64,000 bases of DNA from Oscillibacter hominis (lineage in GTDB: Bacteria > Bacillota > Clostridia > Oscillospirales > Oscillospiraceae): contig NZ_CP060490.1 of NCBI RefSeq assembly GCF_014334055.1, positions 1,178,001 through 1,242,000 on the forward strand, given 5' to 3'. Of the stretch, positions 43,385-52,243 are shown piece after piece (position 1 is the stretch's first letter; every line of letters begins with the position of its first letter). The notes beneath the pieces are model-generated. The model was not told the origin of the DNA. It saw nothing but the letters and a program-made list of their open reading frames with translations, and did no database searches. The position numbers and the translations under genes are program-made.

Positions 43385-43827
43385 CAGTCATTTCCTCCTA
43401 CTTCCCAAGGCCAGGGATTGTTCAGCCAGGCATACCCCTCTTCCGGGGTGAGGTCCGTCTGCAGAAGGGGGCCGTACATCTCCTGGTACTTCTTCCGGCC
43501 TTCATTCGCCAGCTTGATATAGGACCAATACAGATCCAAAACCTCTTGATCCTGGGGATGGGTGGTCAGATAAAGGCCCAGTTCGTCAATGGCGAAATCC
43601 AGGGCCATCAGCTCTGCCAGCGCAGTGTTTACCTTCAGGTTGCTGGTGACAGCGGCATGAAACGGCAGATCCAGTCCGGGGAACAAGGTTCCGGTGGCAA
43701 GGGCCTTATTCTGGTCATAGCGCTCCGGATTGTTGCACTGCATGGAGACAAAGGGATAGGCAAGTGAAGCACAGGGGCCGGGGAGCCCGCCCTGGCCCGT
43801 GCTGCAAGTGTTGGGATTGGGTTGCAA
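43384..43827 (-). CDS. Fused CotJA-CotJB spore coat protein
   Basis: 147 residues. Residues 10-56 resemble CotJA (SLAYPFVSMQCNNPERYDQNKALATGTLFPGLDLPFH), and 65-145 match CotJB (LMALDFAIDELGLYLTTHPQDQEVLDLYW, YGPLL, GYAWLNNPWPWE). In other Bacillota these are two genes before cotJC; here one continuous frame encodes both. AAGGAGG seven bases ahead of TTG 43827 sets the start; GTG 43851 lies upstream of that site. A sigma-E/K-like -10, CATAGACT, lies on the minus strand at 43876-43869. Confidence 0.85.
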   Translation of the reverse strand: MQPNPNTCSTGQGGLPGPCASLAYPFVSMQCNNPERYDQNKALATGTLFPGLDLPFHAAVTSNLKVNTALAELMALDFAIDELGLYLTTHPQDQEVLDLYWSYIKLANEGRKKYQEMYGPLLQTDLTPEEGYAWLNNPWPWEVGGND

Positions 43828-43987
43828 AGCATATTCCTCCTTTGAGCGCACAGCGGTGCGTTCAAACCAGTCTATGCGCAGGGCATGGACTGTGAAACAG
43901 GAGTTTCATTCCATTCCAAGATATGTTATACTATGAAAAAGCATATTGGACAGCTTTTCCCCCATAGGATGCTTGGGGGTGGATGAA

Positions 43988-44719
43988 TTGGTATTGATTA
44001 TTCGAAAAAAACACGGTGTGCTTGCTGGGCTGTTCTGTCTGTTTGTGGCTGTGTTGGCCGTTGTCTTGTGGCAGGGAAGGGGACAGAATGCAGCAGTCTT
44101 TGCCCCGGGTCTGAGCGGACCCGCTACGGTGGTCATCGATCCCGGGCATGGGGGCGAGGACGGCGGAGCTGTTGCATCGAATGGAACAACAGAGAGCGGC
44201 ATCAATCTGGCAGTGGCGCTGCGCCTCGATGACGTGATGCGTTTTCTCGGCCATGAAACGGTGATGACCCGCAAAGAGGATATCTCCGTATACACGGAGG
44301 GCGCTAAGACTCTGCACGAAAAGAAGGTATCTGACCTGAAAAACCGGGTGGCCCAGATCAACGGGACAGCAGGAGCGGTGCTTATCAGCATTCATCAGAA
44401 CAGCATGCCGTCGGCCCCCTCTGTCCACGGTGCCCAAGCCTTTTACAACCGGGCGGAGGGCAGCACCGAGCTGGCCGGTGCCGTACAGGAGAGTTTAAAC
44501 CAGTCCATCAATGCAGAGCAGGGGAAAACGGCCAAAAAAATACCGGATTCCATTTACCTGATGAAGCATGTGACCTGCCCGTCGGTGATTGTGGAGTGCG
44601 GTTTTTTGTCTAACACGTCCGAAACGGAGCGCCTTCAGACCGATGCCTACCAGACGGCGCTGGCCGTATCCATCGCGGCGGGATACCAAAGATATTTAGC
44701 AAATGAGGGAACGGAATGA
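43988..44719 (+). CDS. cwlD: N-acetylmuramoyl-L-alanine amidase CwlD
   Basis: 243 residues: N-terminal membrane anchor (about 9-28) and an Amidase_3 domain with zinc ligands in IDPGHGGEDGGA (His54, Glu69-like NGTTESGINL) and LISIHQNSM, and catalytic Glu in VIVECGFLSN. CwlD makes the muramic-delta-lactam precursor in spore cortex. TTG 43988 with GGGGGTGG five bases ahead is preferred over the in-frame ATG 43946. The stop overlaps radA. Confidence 0.9.
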   Translation: MVLIIRKKHGVLAGLFCLFVAVLAVVLWQGRGQNAAVFAPGLSGPATVVIDPGHGGEDGGAVASNGTTESGINLAVALRLDDVMRFLGHETVMTRKEDISVYTEGAKTLHEKKVSDLKNRVAQINGTAGAVLISIHQNSMPSAPSVHGAQAFYNRAEGSTELAGAVQESLNQSINAEQGKTAKKIPDSIYLMKHVTCPSVIVECGFLSNTSETERLQTDAYQTALAVSIAAGYQRYLANEGTE

Positions 44720-46077
44720 AATCCAAGATACGGTTTTACTGTACAGAGTGCGGAAATGAATACCCCAAATGGGCGGGGAAGTGCCCGGCATGCGGCGCGT
44801 GGAACAGCATTGTGGAGCAGCCGGAGACCCGCAGGGGAAAGACCGCCTCATCGTCATCCATCGGCGGAGTGCGAAAGGCCCGGCCGGTGACAGACCTTCA
44901 AACGGCCGAGGAGATCCGCTTTCAAACCGGCATAGGAGAGCTGGACCGGGTGCTGGGAGGTGGAGCCGTGCGGGGCTCCCTGGTGCTGGTGGGCGGCGCG
45001 CCGGGAATCGGGAAATCCACATTGATGCTCCAGATTTGCAGCAGCCTGTGCGAGTTTTCCAAGGTATTATATGTATCGGGCGAGGAATCGGAGCATCAGC
45101 TGAAGCTCCGGGCCCACCGCCTCCAGGTGGAGAGCGACCAGTTGTATGTGATCTCCGAGACCAATCTTGGGGATGTGCTGGAATCCGTCCGGGAGGAAAA
45201 GCCGGATGTCCTCATCGTCGATTCCATCCAGACGCTCTATGATGAGGGTCTGGAGTCTCCGGCGGGCAGCGTGGCCCAGGTGAAAAATGCCACCATGTCT
45301 TTGATGCAGCTGGCCAAAGGGGAAAATTTGACGGTTTTTGTCATCGGCCACGTCAACAAGGAGGGGGCAATCGCCGGTCCAAAGGTCTTGGAGCACATGG
45401 TGGACTGCGTGCTCTACTTTGAAGGAGACCAGCGGATGAGCTACCGCATTTTGCGGGCAGCCAAAAACCGGTTTGGCGCCACCAATGAAATTGGGGTTTT
45501 TGAAATGCGCAACGAGGGCTTGATTGAGGTGGAAAATCCATCGGAAATGCTGCTTTCCGGGCGGCCGGAGGATGCGCCTGGAACCTGTGTCACCTGTGTC
45601 ATGGAGGGCGCCCGGCCTGTGATGGCCGAAATCCAGGCTTTGGTGGTCCCCAGCAGCTTTTCCACGCCCCGGCGCACCAGCAATGGGTTTGATTACAACC
45701 GGGCAGCCATGCTGATGGCTGTGCTGGAAAAGCGGGCAGGCCTGAAAGTATCCTCCTGCGACGCATATCTGAACATCATCGGAGGGCTCTATCTGGACGA
45801 GCCCTCCGCCGATCTGGCCGCAGTGATTGCCCTGGCCTCCAGTTATCTGGATCAGGCCATCAGCAATGACCTGGTGGCCATCGGGGAAGTAGGGCTCACC
45901 GGGGAACTGCGCAGCGTAAACCACCTGGAGCAGAGGCTATCCGAGGTACAGCGGCTGGGGTTCAATCGATGCCTGATTCCGGCAAAGCGGAGGGAGGATT
46001 TACGGATTCCATCCGGTCTTCAGCTGATTTCTGCCCATAACATTGGTGAGGCGCTGCGTGCGGTGCTGCACCGTTGA
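44716..46077 (+). CDS. radA: DNA repair protein RadA
   Basis: 453 residues: N-terminal C4 zinc motif (YCTECGNEYPKWAGKCPACGAW), RecA-like core with Walker A GGAPGIGKSTLML, Walker B VLIVDSIQTLY, the RadA motif KNRFGATNEIGVFEM, and a Lon-like C-terminal domain (LDEPSADLAAVIALASSYLD). It is a branch-migration helicase in recombination. ATGA overlap with cwlD. Confidence 0.96.
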   Translation: MKSKIRFYCTECGNEYPKWAGKCPACGAWNSIVEQPETRRGKTASSSSIGGVRKARPVTDLQTAEEIRFQTGIGELDRVLGGGAVRGSLVLVGGAPGIGKSTLMLQICSSLCEFSKVLYVSGEESEHQLKLRAHRLQVESDQLYVISETNLGDVLESVREEKPDVLIVDSIQTLYDEGLESPAGSVAQVKNATMSLMQLAKGENLTVFVIGHVNKEGAIAGPKVLEHMVDCVLYFEGDQRMSYRILRAAKNRFGATNEIGVFEMRNEGLIEVENPSEMLLSGRPEDAPGTCVTCVMEGARPVMAEIQALVVPSSFSTPRRTSNGFDYNRAAMLMAVLEKRAGLKVSSCDAYLNIIGGLYLDEPSADLAAVIALASSYLDQAISNDLVAIGEVGLTGELRSVNHLEQRLSEVQRLGFNRCLIPAKRREDLRIPSGLQLISAHNIGEALRAVLHR

Positions 46078-46201
46078 TCCTTGGGATATAGTGGACGCAC
46101 GTGCCGCTGTGGGACGGCAGCCCTGCGGCGGACACACAGTCCAGCGTGCAGACGCCATCGCATTGATACATGCACTGGCTTGTACAAGGGATCAGACTCA
46201 T
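45962..46201 (-). CDS. Small cysteine-rich protein, tail overlapping radA in antisense
   Basis: 79 codons from ATG 46201. Residues 6-38 hold seven cysteines in the pattern C-x3-C-x3-C-x3-C-x3-C-x13-C (PCTSQCMYQCDGVCTLDC, then TCVHY), resembling short CxYQxDGxCTL-type proteins common in Clostridia, perhaps metal or Fe-S binding. Those relatives usually end soon after the last Cys; here the frame runs on 116 nt antisense through the radA 3' end, so the tail may be wrong. AAAGGG lies 11 nt upstream. Confidence 0.5.
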   Translation of the reverse strand: MSLIPCTSQCMYQCDGVCTLDCVSAAGLPSHSGTCVHYIPRINGAAPHAAPHQCYGQKSAEDRMESVNPPSALPESGID

Positions 46202-46312
46202 GGAAGCATCAACCCTTTCCAAATTTGATGTTAGTATCTCACGTGGATTGGAAATTATCATTTCAGGCAAAAGAGGACAAGCGGGAGGAGGAAAAGAAAG
46301 GCACAGGAGGAA

Positions 46313-46338
46313 TTGAACAAAATAAAAATTTTGTTCAA
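46313..46338. repeat. Perfect 11-bp inverted repeat upstream of the xerC-type gene
   Basis: TTGAACAAAAT (46313-46323), AAAA, ATTTTGTTCAA (46328-46338). AT-rich and symmetrical, unlike a terminator because no T run follows; an operator is possible. It is not the GAAC-N4-GTTC LexA pattern. The stretch 46202-46437 otherwise shows TAGAGCCA/TGGCTCTA flanking repeats (46346 and 46405) and no clear gene. Confidence 0.6.
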
Positions 46339-46437
46339 AATAGGGTAGAGCCAAAGCCAGTCGACCGATCTACGGATGGTGATTCATACGGCGTACAGCG
46401 CTGGCTCTATCGTACAGGATTGCCTTTCTATAAAATT

Positions 46438-47454
46438 ATGATTGACTATCAGTCGCAAGCGCCGCAGATCCTGCGGGATTTTCTCTCATACCACGAAACC
46501 ATCAAAGCCCATTCCCAGAAAACCGTGGACGAATATTTCCTGGACCTGCGAAACTTTTTCCGCTACTTGAAAAAAAGCCGCAGCCCTGTAGAATTCAGCG
46601 GCAAGGATTTGGACGAGATTCCCATTGATGATGTGGATTTGCCCTTTGTCAAAGCAGTCACTTTGACGGAGATCTACGGTTACATGACCTATCTCAGCCG
46701 GGATCGGGTCCAGCATCCAAACAGCAAAGACTCTGACTATGGATTGAATGCGGCGTCCCGGGCCAGAAAAATCGCCACACTTCGTTCATTTTTTAACTAT
46801 CTTACCAATAAGGCCCATCTGCTCACGGAAAACCCGGTCAAAGACTTGGACAGCCCAAAAATCATGAAAACACTGCCCAAATACCTGACATTGGATGAAA
46901 GCATGCAGCTTCTCCGTTCGGTAGGCGGCAACAATCAGGAGCGGGACTACTGTATCCTCACTCTGTTTCTCAACTGCGGCCTGCGGATATCGGAGCTCAT
47001 TGGATTGAATCTGAATGACATTCAGGACGACGCCCTGCGGGTCCTTGGCAAGGGAAATAAAGTGCGCATCGTCTATCTCAACGACGCCTGCAAAGACGCT
47101 TTGCGTCAATATCTTGCCGTGCGGCGGCCCATCTCCGGAAGAGATCGGAACGCCCTCTTCCTCTCTTCCCAAAACGAACGGATCAGCCGTTCCACCGTCC
47201 ACGCCATGGTGAAAAAGCGCCTGGCGGAAGCCGGGCTGGACAGCGAGCAGTATTCCTCCCATAAGCTGCGCCACACGGCGGCCACACTCATGCTGCAAAA
47301 CGGTGTGGACGTGAAGGCGGTCCAGGAGGTTTTGGGGCACGAGCACTTGAATACAACGGAAATTTATACCCATATCGACAATGAAGCGCTCCGTGTTGCT
47401 GCAAAGGCAAATCCCTTGTCGCATATGATGAAGTCTGACAAAAAGAAGGATTGA
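46438..47454 (+). CDS. xerC: Tyrosine recombinase, XerC type
   Basis: 338 residues: core-binding domain with an inserted loop (VDLPFVKAVTLTEIYGYMTYLSRD), catalytic domain with Arg (CGLRISEL), Lys (LGKGNKVRIVY), His-x-x-Arg (SSHKLRHTAATLM), His (LGHEHLNTTEIYTH) and the Tyr nucleophile. With XerD at 22658 it would form the chromosome dimer resolution pair. The frame is open to 46081, but upstream sequence is poor; ATG 46438 is chosen by homology although no good ribosome site is visible. Ends at a strong terminator. Confidence 0.87.
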   Translation: MIDYQSQAPQILRDFLSYHETIKAHSQKTVDEYFLDLRNFFRYLKKSRSPVEFSGKDLDEIPIDDVDLPFVKAVTLTEIYGYMTYLSRDRVQHPNSKDSDYGLNAASRARKIATLRSFFNYLTNKAHLLTENPVKDLDSPKIMKTLPKYLTLDESMQLLRSVGGNNQERDYCILTLFLNCGLRISELIGLNLNDIQDDALRVLGKGNKVRIVYLNDACKDALRQYLAVRRPISGRDRNALFLSSQNERISRSTVHAMVKKRLAEAGLDSEQYSSHKLRHTAATLMLQNGVDVKAVQEVLGHEHLNTTEIYTHIDNEALRVAAKANPLSHMMKSDKKKD

Positions 47455-47461
47455 ATCTAAA

Positions 47462-47492
47462 AAAGAAGGCCGCCCATGAGGACGGCCTTCTT
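47462..47492. terminator. Bidirectional terminator between xerC and the SLH-GH18 gene
   Basis: AAAGAAGGCCG / CGGCCTTCTTT stem flanked by A and T tracts, serving both convergent genes. Confidence 0.9.
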
Positions 47493-47500
47493 TTTTATGT

Positions 47501-49141
47501 TTACCAACCCCAGAGCGCATCGTCCGGGATCGTGCCCAGCCTCCAAAGGGAGATGCCGGTCACACCTAAGGATTTCGCGGCATTGAGCGCGACTTCCACC
47601 GCTTCCCTGTTTTCATACCACAGGAAGTAACGGCTCCCGTCCTCCGTCCGGTAGATGGCGTAAGGCATTTGGTATTCGGAGGACCAGCCGGTCACGGTAT
47701 CGGCCTGGGCCAGCCGCTTGCTCACGGTCTCCTTGCTGGGATAGACCGGCGTGCCGGAGAGCAGCTTGCCGTTTTCATCGATCTGCCAGGCAACCTGCTT
47801 GGCGCTGAAGCCCAAGGAAACCTTGGAGAGGTCTCCAACGCCGGTATCGGTGTCTGCAATGGCCTTCAGCGAGGCCCACACCTGATCGATGGGCGCGGGT
47901 ACGGCGGTTTTATAATACTCTGTGCCCAGGTAGCCGCTAAGGTCCCGGGTATCGTAATCATAGGCCATGAGGATCACCTGATCCGCCAAGTTTCCAATGG
48001 CGGCGTAATCATAGCCATCGTAGTAGCTGCCGGTGACCAGAACCGGTGAGACGCAGACAGAAAGGGTCTTCCCCATCGCCTTCAGTTCCGTGGAAAGCTG
48101 GGTGAGGAAGCTGGTGAAGTCCTCCCGTTGGGCGGAACGGAGTCCCTCAAAATCAATGGTAACGCCGCTGTAGGGGTTTCGGCCAATGGCATTGTAGGTG
48201 ACGGTCAGTTCATTTACAATCTGTTCCACCGCCTGGGTACGGCCGGCATCCGAGGCCAGCATGCCCTGCAAGCCGCCGGAAGTATCCATAAAGACGCTCA
48301 GATTTACAGCGATACCGCGGCTGCTCAGATAATCCGTCACCTCGCTGTAGCCGCTGGGAATGCAGTATTCATTTCCATTGGCACTGGTGGTCGCAAGGGA
48401 TGCGGCAGCCCCATCCCAGTTCATGCGGCTCCAGCCGACGCTGACCGCGTCCATCTCATCGCTCAGGCCCAGCTGGCTGTAGGAGGAGATGGCATAGAAG
48501 GCGTGGTTGAAGGTGGTGTCCCGGTTGATCTTCTCATAGATGCGCACCAGCATGGCGGCCGCCTGGCCGCGTGTGGCGGTTGCATTGGGGCTGAAGGTAG
48601 TGGCGGACGTGCCGTTGGTCATGCCGATGCTGTAGGCCACATAGATGTAGCCGGCGCTGTCCCCTGAGACATCCGTAAAGGGCAGGCTGAAGCGGCAGGC
48701 GGCAGCCTGGCCTTTCCAGGTCTGGCGCACCAGGGCGGCCGCGGACTTCAGCCCCAGGGCGCGCACCAGCATCTCCGCCATCTCTGCGCGGGTGATGGCA
48801 TCGCCGGGCCGGAAATTTGTGCCCGCGTCAAAGGTATCGTGGGCCAGCGCGGACTCTATGTACGGAAAATAGTAGCTGTCCGTGGAGAGATCACTATAAG
48901 ATGATGAGGCGGGCAAAACCGTATCCCAGCCGAACATCCGGACCAGCACAGTGGCAAACTGCGCCCTTGTGATGGATTGGCTGTACCCGAAGGTGCCGTC
49001 GGTAAATCCGTTCATCAGCCCATACTGAGCGGCGGATTCAATTTCCGGCTTCAAAACGCTGTCCTGCGGAACGTCTGAATACGCAAATGCCGGCGTGACA
49101 AGGGCCAAGGCCAGCACCAGCGCAAATACTTTCTTTCCCAT
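47501..49141 (-). CDS. Secreted SLH-repeat protein with a glycoside hydrolase 18 domain
   Basis: 546 residues: signal peptide (1-20, TPAFA cleavage), three SLH repeats (about 22-195: GLMNGFTDGTFGYSQSITRAQFATVLVRMFG, then RPGDAITRAEMAEMLVRAL, then FSPNATATRGQAAAMLVRIYE) that bind secondary cell-wall polymer, and a GH18 domain (about 240-546) with VTIDFEGL holding the catalytic Glu and MAYDYD. Similar modules occur in spore-lysis chitinase-like enzymes (YaaH/SleL). The start at 49141 follows AAAGGGAGA; the frame is open 45 nt upstream. Confidence 0.9.
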   Translation of the reverse strand: MGKKVFALVLALALVTPAFAYSDVPQDSVLKPEIESAAQYGLMNGFTDGTFGYSQSITRAQFATVLVRMFGWDTVLPASSSYSDLSTDSYYFPYIESALAHDTFDAGTNFRPGDAITRAEMAEMLVRALGLKSAAALVRQTWKGQAAACRFSLPFTDVSGDSAGYIYVAYSIGMTNGTSATTFSPNATATRGQAAAMLVRIYEKINRDTTFNHAFYAISSYSQLGLSDEMDAVSVGWSRMNWDGAAASLATTSANGNEYCIPSGYSEVTDYLSSRGIAVNLSVFMDTSGGLQGMLASDAGRTQAVEQIVNELTVTYNAIGRNPYSGVTIDFEGLRSAQREDFTSFLTQLSTELKAMGKTLSVCVSPVLVTGSYYDGYDYAAIGNLADQVILMAYDYDTRDLSGYLGTEYYKTAVPAPIDQVWASLKAIADTDTGVGDLSKVSLGFSAKQVAWQIDENGKLLSGTPVYPSKETVSKRLAQADTVTGWSSEYQMPYAIYRTEDGSRYFLWYENREAVEVALNAAKSLGVTGISLWRLGTIPDDALWGW

Positions 49142-49258
49142 GGCGTCGTCTCCCTTTTGTATTTGGTACAATTCAGAATACTGCAAATTTGTATCCGACT
49201 TGCATCCGATTGCTGGTTATTATACGCCGGATTGGCCCAAAAAGCAAGGAGTCCGCGC

Positions 49259-49759
49259 CTAAGGCCTGCGGACTCCCGTTATGTGCAGGAAGCGGATCTC
49301 TTCAAATTCATAGGTGTTCAGCGGCCGGTTGTCGGCGTCATAGCTGTGGGCGGCCACCCAGATGTCGCCCAACGTCCTTGGCTGATCGGCGTATACCACC
49401 ACAGGCGTATGCTGGAACTTCTCTCCGGAAAACCGCAGCTGCACCAGGTCGCCAGGCATCATCTGCTCCAATGAGGCCACCTCCGCTACAGGGCCGATGG
49501 ATGCCTCTTTTCTGGTCAGAAACTGGAATAAAAAGGGCACTCCGGTCCAGGACGGGGATTTTTGATTGGCGTCGATATAATACCATCCATACGTGGGCAA
49601 AAAGTTCATTACGGAAGAGCCCGCATACAGGCACTGTGAGGCGAAATTCGTGCAGTCCCCTCCGATTTCATCATAGTTGTAAAAGGCCGGGTTCCGTCCA
49701 AAGGCCCACTGGTGAGCATAGGCCACAGCCGCCCGGCGGTCATAGGGCACAAGTTCCAT
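49259..49759 (-). CDS. Amidase-domain (Amidase_6) protein
   Basis: 166 residues: YDRRAAVAYAHQWAFGRNPAFYNYDEIGGDCTNFASQCLYAG is the Amidase_6 signature with the putative catalytic Cys, and HTPVVVYADQ carries the His. The NlpC/P60-like fold is often found in cell-wall peptidases; no signal peptide is seen, so it may act inside the cell or mother cell. The ATG at 49759 with GGGGAGGG upstream gives a better start than the in-frame ATG at 49816. Confidence 0.85.
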   Translation of the reverse strand: MELVPYDRRAAVAYAHQWAFGRNPAFYNYDEIGGDCTNFASQCLYAGSSVMNFLPTYGWYYIDANQKSPSWTGVPFLFQFLTRKEASIGPVAEVASLEQMMPGDLVQLRFSGEKFQHTPVVVYADQPRTLGDIWVAAHSYDADNRPLNTYEFEEIRFLHITGVRRP

Positions 49760-49848
49760 CTGCTTCCCTCCCCATCGCAGTCTATGCATCAGGGCCAGGT
49801 GGGGTTCCTGTCCCACGGCCGGATGCTCGTGGGCCGCAATCTATAAAA

Positions 49849-49881
49849 AAGAAGGGCCGTACACTGGTACGGCCCTTCTTC
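49849..49881. terminator. Terminator of fba
   Basis: AAGAAGGGCCGTA / TACGGCCCTTCTT stem with a T run on the minus strand (CTTTTTT). Confidence 0.9.
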
Positions 49882-49892
49882 TATAGGGAGCT

Positions 49893-50828
49893 TTATGCCT
49901 TGTGATCGCAGCCCAGGACGTCCACCAGCTTGTGGGCGACCATGGCCTTGATGGCCTCGCGGCCGGGCTTGAGATACTGGCGGGGGTCAAAGTGGTCGGG
50001 ATGCTCGGCCAGATGCTCCCGGATGGAAGCGGTCATCGCCAGGCGCAGGTCGGAGTCGATGTTGATCTTGCAAACGGCCATGCGGGCGGCCTGACGCAGC
50101 TGATCCTCGGGAACGCCGATGGCGCCGGGCATATTTCCGCCGAATTGATTGATCTTGGCCACAAATTCCTGGGGCACGGAGGACGCGCCGTGCAGGACAA
50201 TGGGGAAGCCCGGCAGGCGGCGGGAGACCTCCTCCAGGATGTCAAAGCGCAGCTGGGGCTTGGTGCCGGGCTTGAACTTGTAGGCGCCGTGGCTGGTTCC
50301 AATGGCAATGGCCAGGGAGTCGCAGCCGGATTTGGTGACGAACTCCTCCACTTCCTCCGGACGGGTGTAGGAGGAGTCCTCGGCGGAGACCTTTACATCA
50401 TCCTCAATGCCGGCCAGGGTGCCTAACTCGGCCTCCACCACCACGCCGTGGTCGTGGGCATATTCCACCACCTGCTTGGTGACGGCGATGTTTTCCGCCA
50501 TGGGCTTGGAGGACGCGTCGATCATCACGGAGGTGAAGCCGCCGTCGATGCAGGATTTGCAGAGCTCAAAGCTGTCGCCGTGATCCAGGTGCAGGCAGAT
50601 GGGCAGGCCGGTCTCAATGACAGCCGCCTCCACCAGCTTCATGAGGTACGTGTGGTTGGCATACTTGCGGGCACCGGCGGAAACCTGCAGGATCAAGGGC
50701 GCGGACAAGTCCTTTGCCGCCTCCGTGATCCCCTGAATGATTTCCATGTTATTTACGTTGAAAGCACCGATGGCGTAACCGCCCTCGTAGGCTTTGCGAA
50801 ACATTTCTTTTGATGTGACCAGAGGCAT
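49893..50828 (-). CDS. fba: Class II fructose-1,6-bisphosphate aldolase
   Basis: 311 residues: TIM barrel with ICLHLDHGDSFELCKSCIDGGFTSVMIDAS (zinc His and catalytic Asp), VVEAELGTLAGIEDD, IAIGTSHGAYKF and LHGASSVPQEF. It splits fructose-1,6-bisphosphate to DHAP and GAP. RBS TAGGAG. It is divergent from pfp, so two adjacent glycolytic steps share one intergenic region with back-to-back promoters. Confidence 0.96.
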   Translation of the reverse strand: MPLVTSKEMFRKAYEGGYAIGAFNVNNMEIIQGITEAAKDLSAPLILQVSAGARKYANHTYLMKLVEAAVIETGLPICLHLDHGDSFELCKSCIDGGFTSVMIDASSKPMAENIAVTKQVVEYAHDHGVVVEAELGTLAGIEDDVKVSAEDSSYTRPEEVEEFVTKSGCDSLAIAIGTSHGAYKFKPGTKPQLRFDILEEVSRRLPGFPIVLHGASSVPQEFVAKINQFGGNMPGAIGVPEDQLRQAARMAVCKINIDSDLRLAMTASIREHLAEHPDHFDPRQYLKPGREAIKAMVAHKLVDVLGCDHKA

Positions 50829-50859
50829 ATCATCAGCTCCTATTCAAAATTTCGTTTTC

Positions 50860-50887
50860 ATTCTATCATAAAATAAGAAAAATGCAA
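50860..50887 (-). promoter_or_regulatory. Promoter of fba
   Basis: Minus strand: TTGCAT (50887-50882), 16 bp, TAGAAT (50865-50860), within an AT-rich stretch. Confidence 0.65.
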
Positions 50888-50939
50888 GAAATATTCCTGA
50901 AAAAACGAGGTAAACGATTGTCTAAATAGAAAGAACCTG

Positions 50940-50968
50940 TTTACAATTTAAAAAATGCGTGATATGAT
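50940..50968 (+). promoter_or_regulatory. Promoter of pfp
   Basis: TTTACA (50940-50945), 17 bp, TATGAT (50963-50968), back-to-back with the fba promoter. Confidence 0.7.
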
Positions 50969-51004
50969 TAAGCTAACTTAGTATGTTATGGGAGGCTGTT
51001 TTTT

Positions 51005-52243
51005 ATGAGTGAGTTGAAAGGCGCCTGCATCATCGGCCAGTCCGGCGGGCCGACCTCGGTCATCAACGCCAGCGCCTACGGCGTGATCGACACCGCGCTG
51101 CACAACCCCAGCATCACCCGCGTGTTGGGCGCGGAGCATGGGATCAAGGGCGTGCTGAACGACCGCCTGTTTGATATGGGCAAGGAGGACCCCAAAGAGT
51201 TAGAGCTGCTGAAATACACGCCCTCCTCCGCCTTGGGCTCCTGCCGCTACAAGATCGCGGACCCCGATGTGGACGACACCGACTATAAGCGTATTCTGGA
51301 GATTTTCAAAAAGTACGACGTTCGCTACTTCTTTTATAACGGCGGCAACGACTCCATGGATACCTGCAACAAAATCTCCAAATATATGCAGAAGGTGGGC
51401 TATGAGTGCCGTGTGATGGGCGTGCCCAAGACCATCGACAACGACCTCTACGGCACGGACCACTGCCCCGGCTACGCCTCCGCCGCAAAATACATTGCCA
51501 CCTCCTGCATGGAGGTCTATCAGGACGCCCGGGTCTATGACACCGGGATGGTCTGCATCATTGAGATCATGGGGCGCCACGCCGGCTGGCTGGCCGCCTC
51601 CGCCGGCCTGGCCACGGAATTTGGAGCCGGCCCGGACCTCATCTATCTGCCGGAGACCAACTTCGATCTGGAGAAGTTCCTTTCCGACGTGGAGCGCATC
51701 TACAAGGAAAAGGGCAACTGCATGGTGGCGGTCTCCGAGGGCATCCATTATGCCGACGGCTCCTTTGTGTCTGAGGCAAAGACCTCTGCCACCGACGGGT
51801 TCGGCCACGCCCAGTTGGGCGGCCTTGCCGCGCTGCTGGCCAATGCGGTCAAGGAGCGTACCGGCGCCAAGGTCCGCGGCATTGAATTGAGCCTGCTGCA
51901 GCGCTGCGGAGCGCACCTGGCCTCTGAGACGGACATCGAGGAATCCTATATGGCCGGCAAGGCCGCGGTGGAAAACGCAGTCAACGGCATCACCGATAAG
52001 ATGGTGGGCTTTGAGCGGGGCGTCCAGGGCGGCAAATACCTCTGCAAGACCAAACTGCTGAGCCTCTCCGAGGTGGCAAACACCGAAAAGAAGGTGCCCC
52101 GTGAGTGGATCAACGCGGAGGGCAACGGCGTTCAGAAGGCGTTCATCGACTACTGCCTGCCCCTGATCCAGGGCGAGCCCAATCTGCCCAAGCAGGAGTC
52201 CCTTCCCCGGTTTGCCAAATTGAAAAAGGTTCTGGCCAAATAA
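51005..52243 (+). CDS. pfp: Phosphofructokinase, pyrophosphate-dependent type
   Basis: 412 residues. IGQSGGPTSVINASAYG is the nucleotide/PPi loop, GGNDSMDTC has Asp where ATP enzymes have Gly, and GVPKTIDND carries the Lys seen in PPi-dependent enzymes. Together these point to diphosphate:fructose-6-phosphate phosphotransferase, which uses PPi and works reversibly. MGRHAGWLAASA and GYASAAKYIATSCME also match. Divergent from fba. RBS GGGAGG. Confidence 0.9.
   Translation: MSELKGACIIGQSGGPTSVINASAYGVIDTALHNPSITRVLGAEHGIKGVLNDRLFDMGKEDPKELELLKYTPSSALGSCRYKIADPDVDDTDYKRILEIFKKYDVRYFFYNGGNDSMDTCNKISKYMQKVGYECRVMGVPKTIDNDLYGTDHCPGYASAAKYIATSCMEVYQDARVYDTGMVCIIEIMGRHAGWLAASAGLATEFGAGPDLIYLPETNFDLEKFLSDVERIYKEKGNCMVAVSEGIHYADGSFVSEAKTSATDGFGHAQLGGLAALLANAVKERTGAKVRGIELSLLQRCGAHLASETDIEESYMAGKAAVENAVNGITDKMVGFERGVQGGKYLCKTKLLSLSEVANTEKKVPREWINAEGNGVQKAFIDYCLPLIQGEPNLPKQESLPRFAKLKKVLAK

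Noticed and set aside
46081..46437. N-terminal extension of the xerC frame to 46081
   Set aside because: The added 119 residues look like a shadow of the Cys-rich gene and intergenic DNA, and XerC homologues start near residue 120 of this frame.
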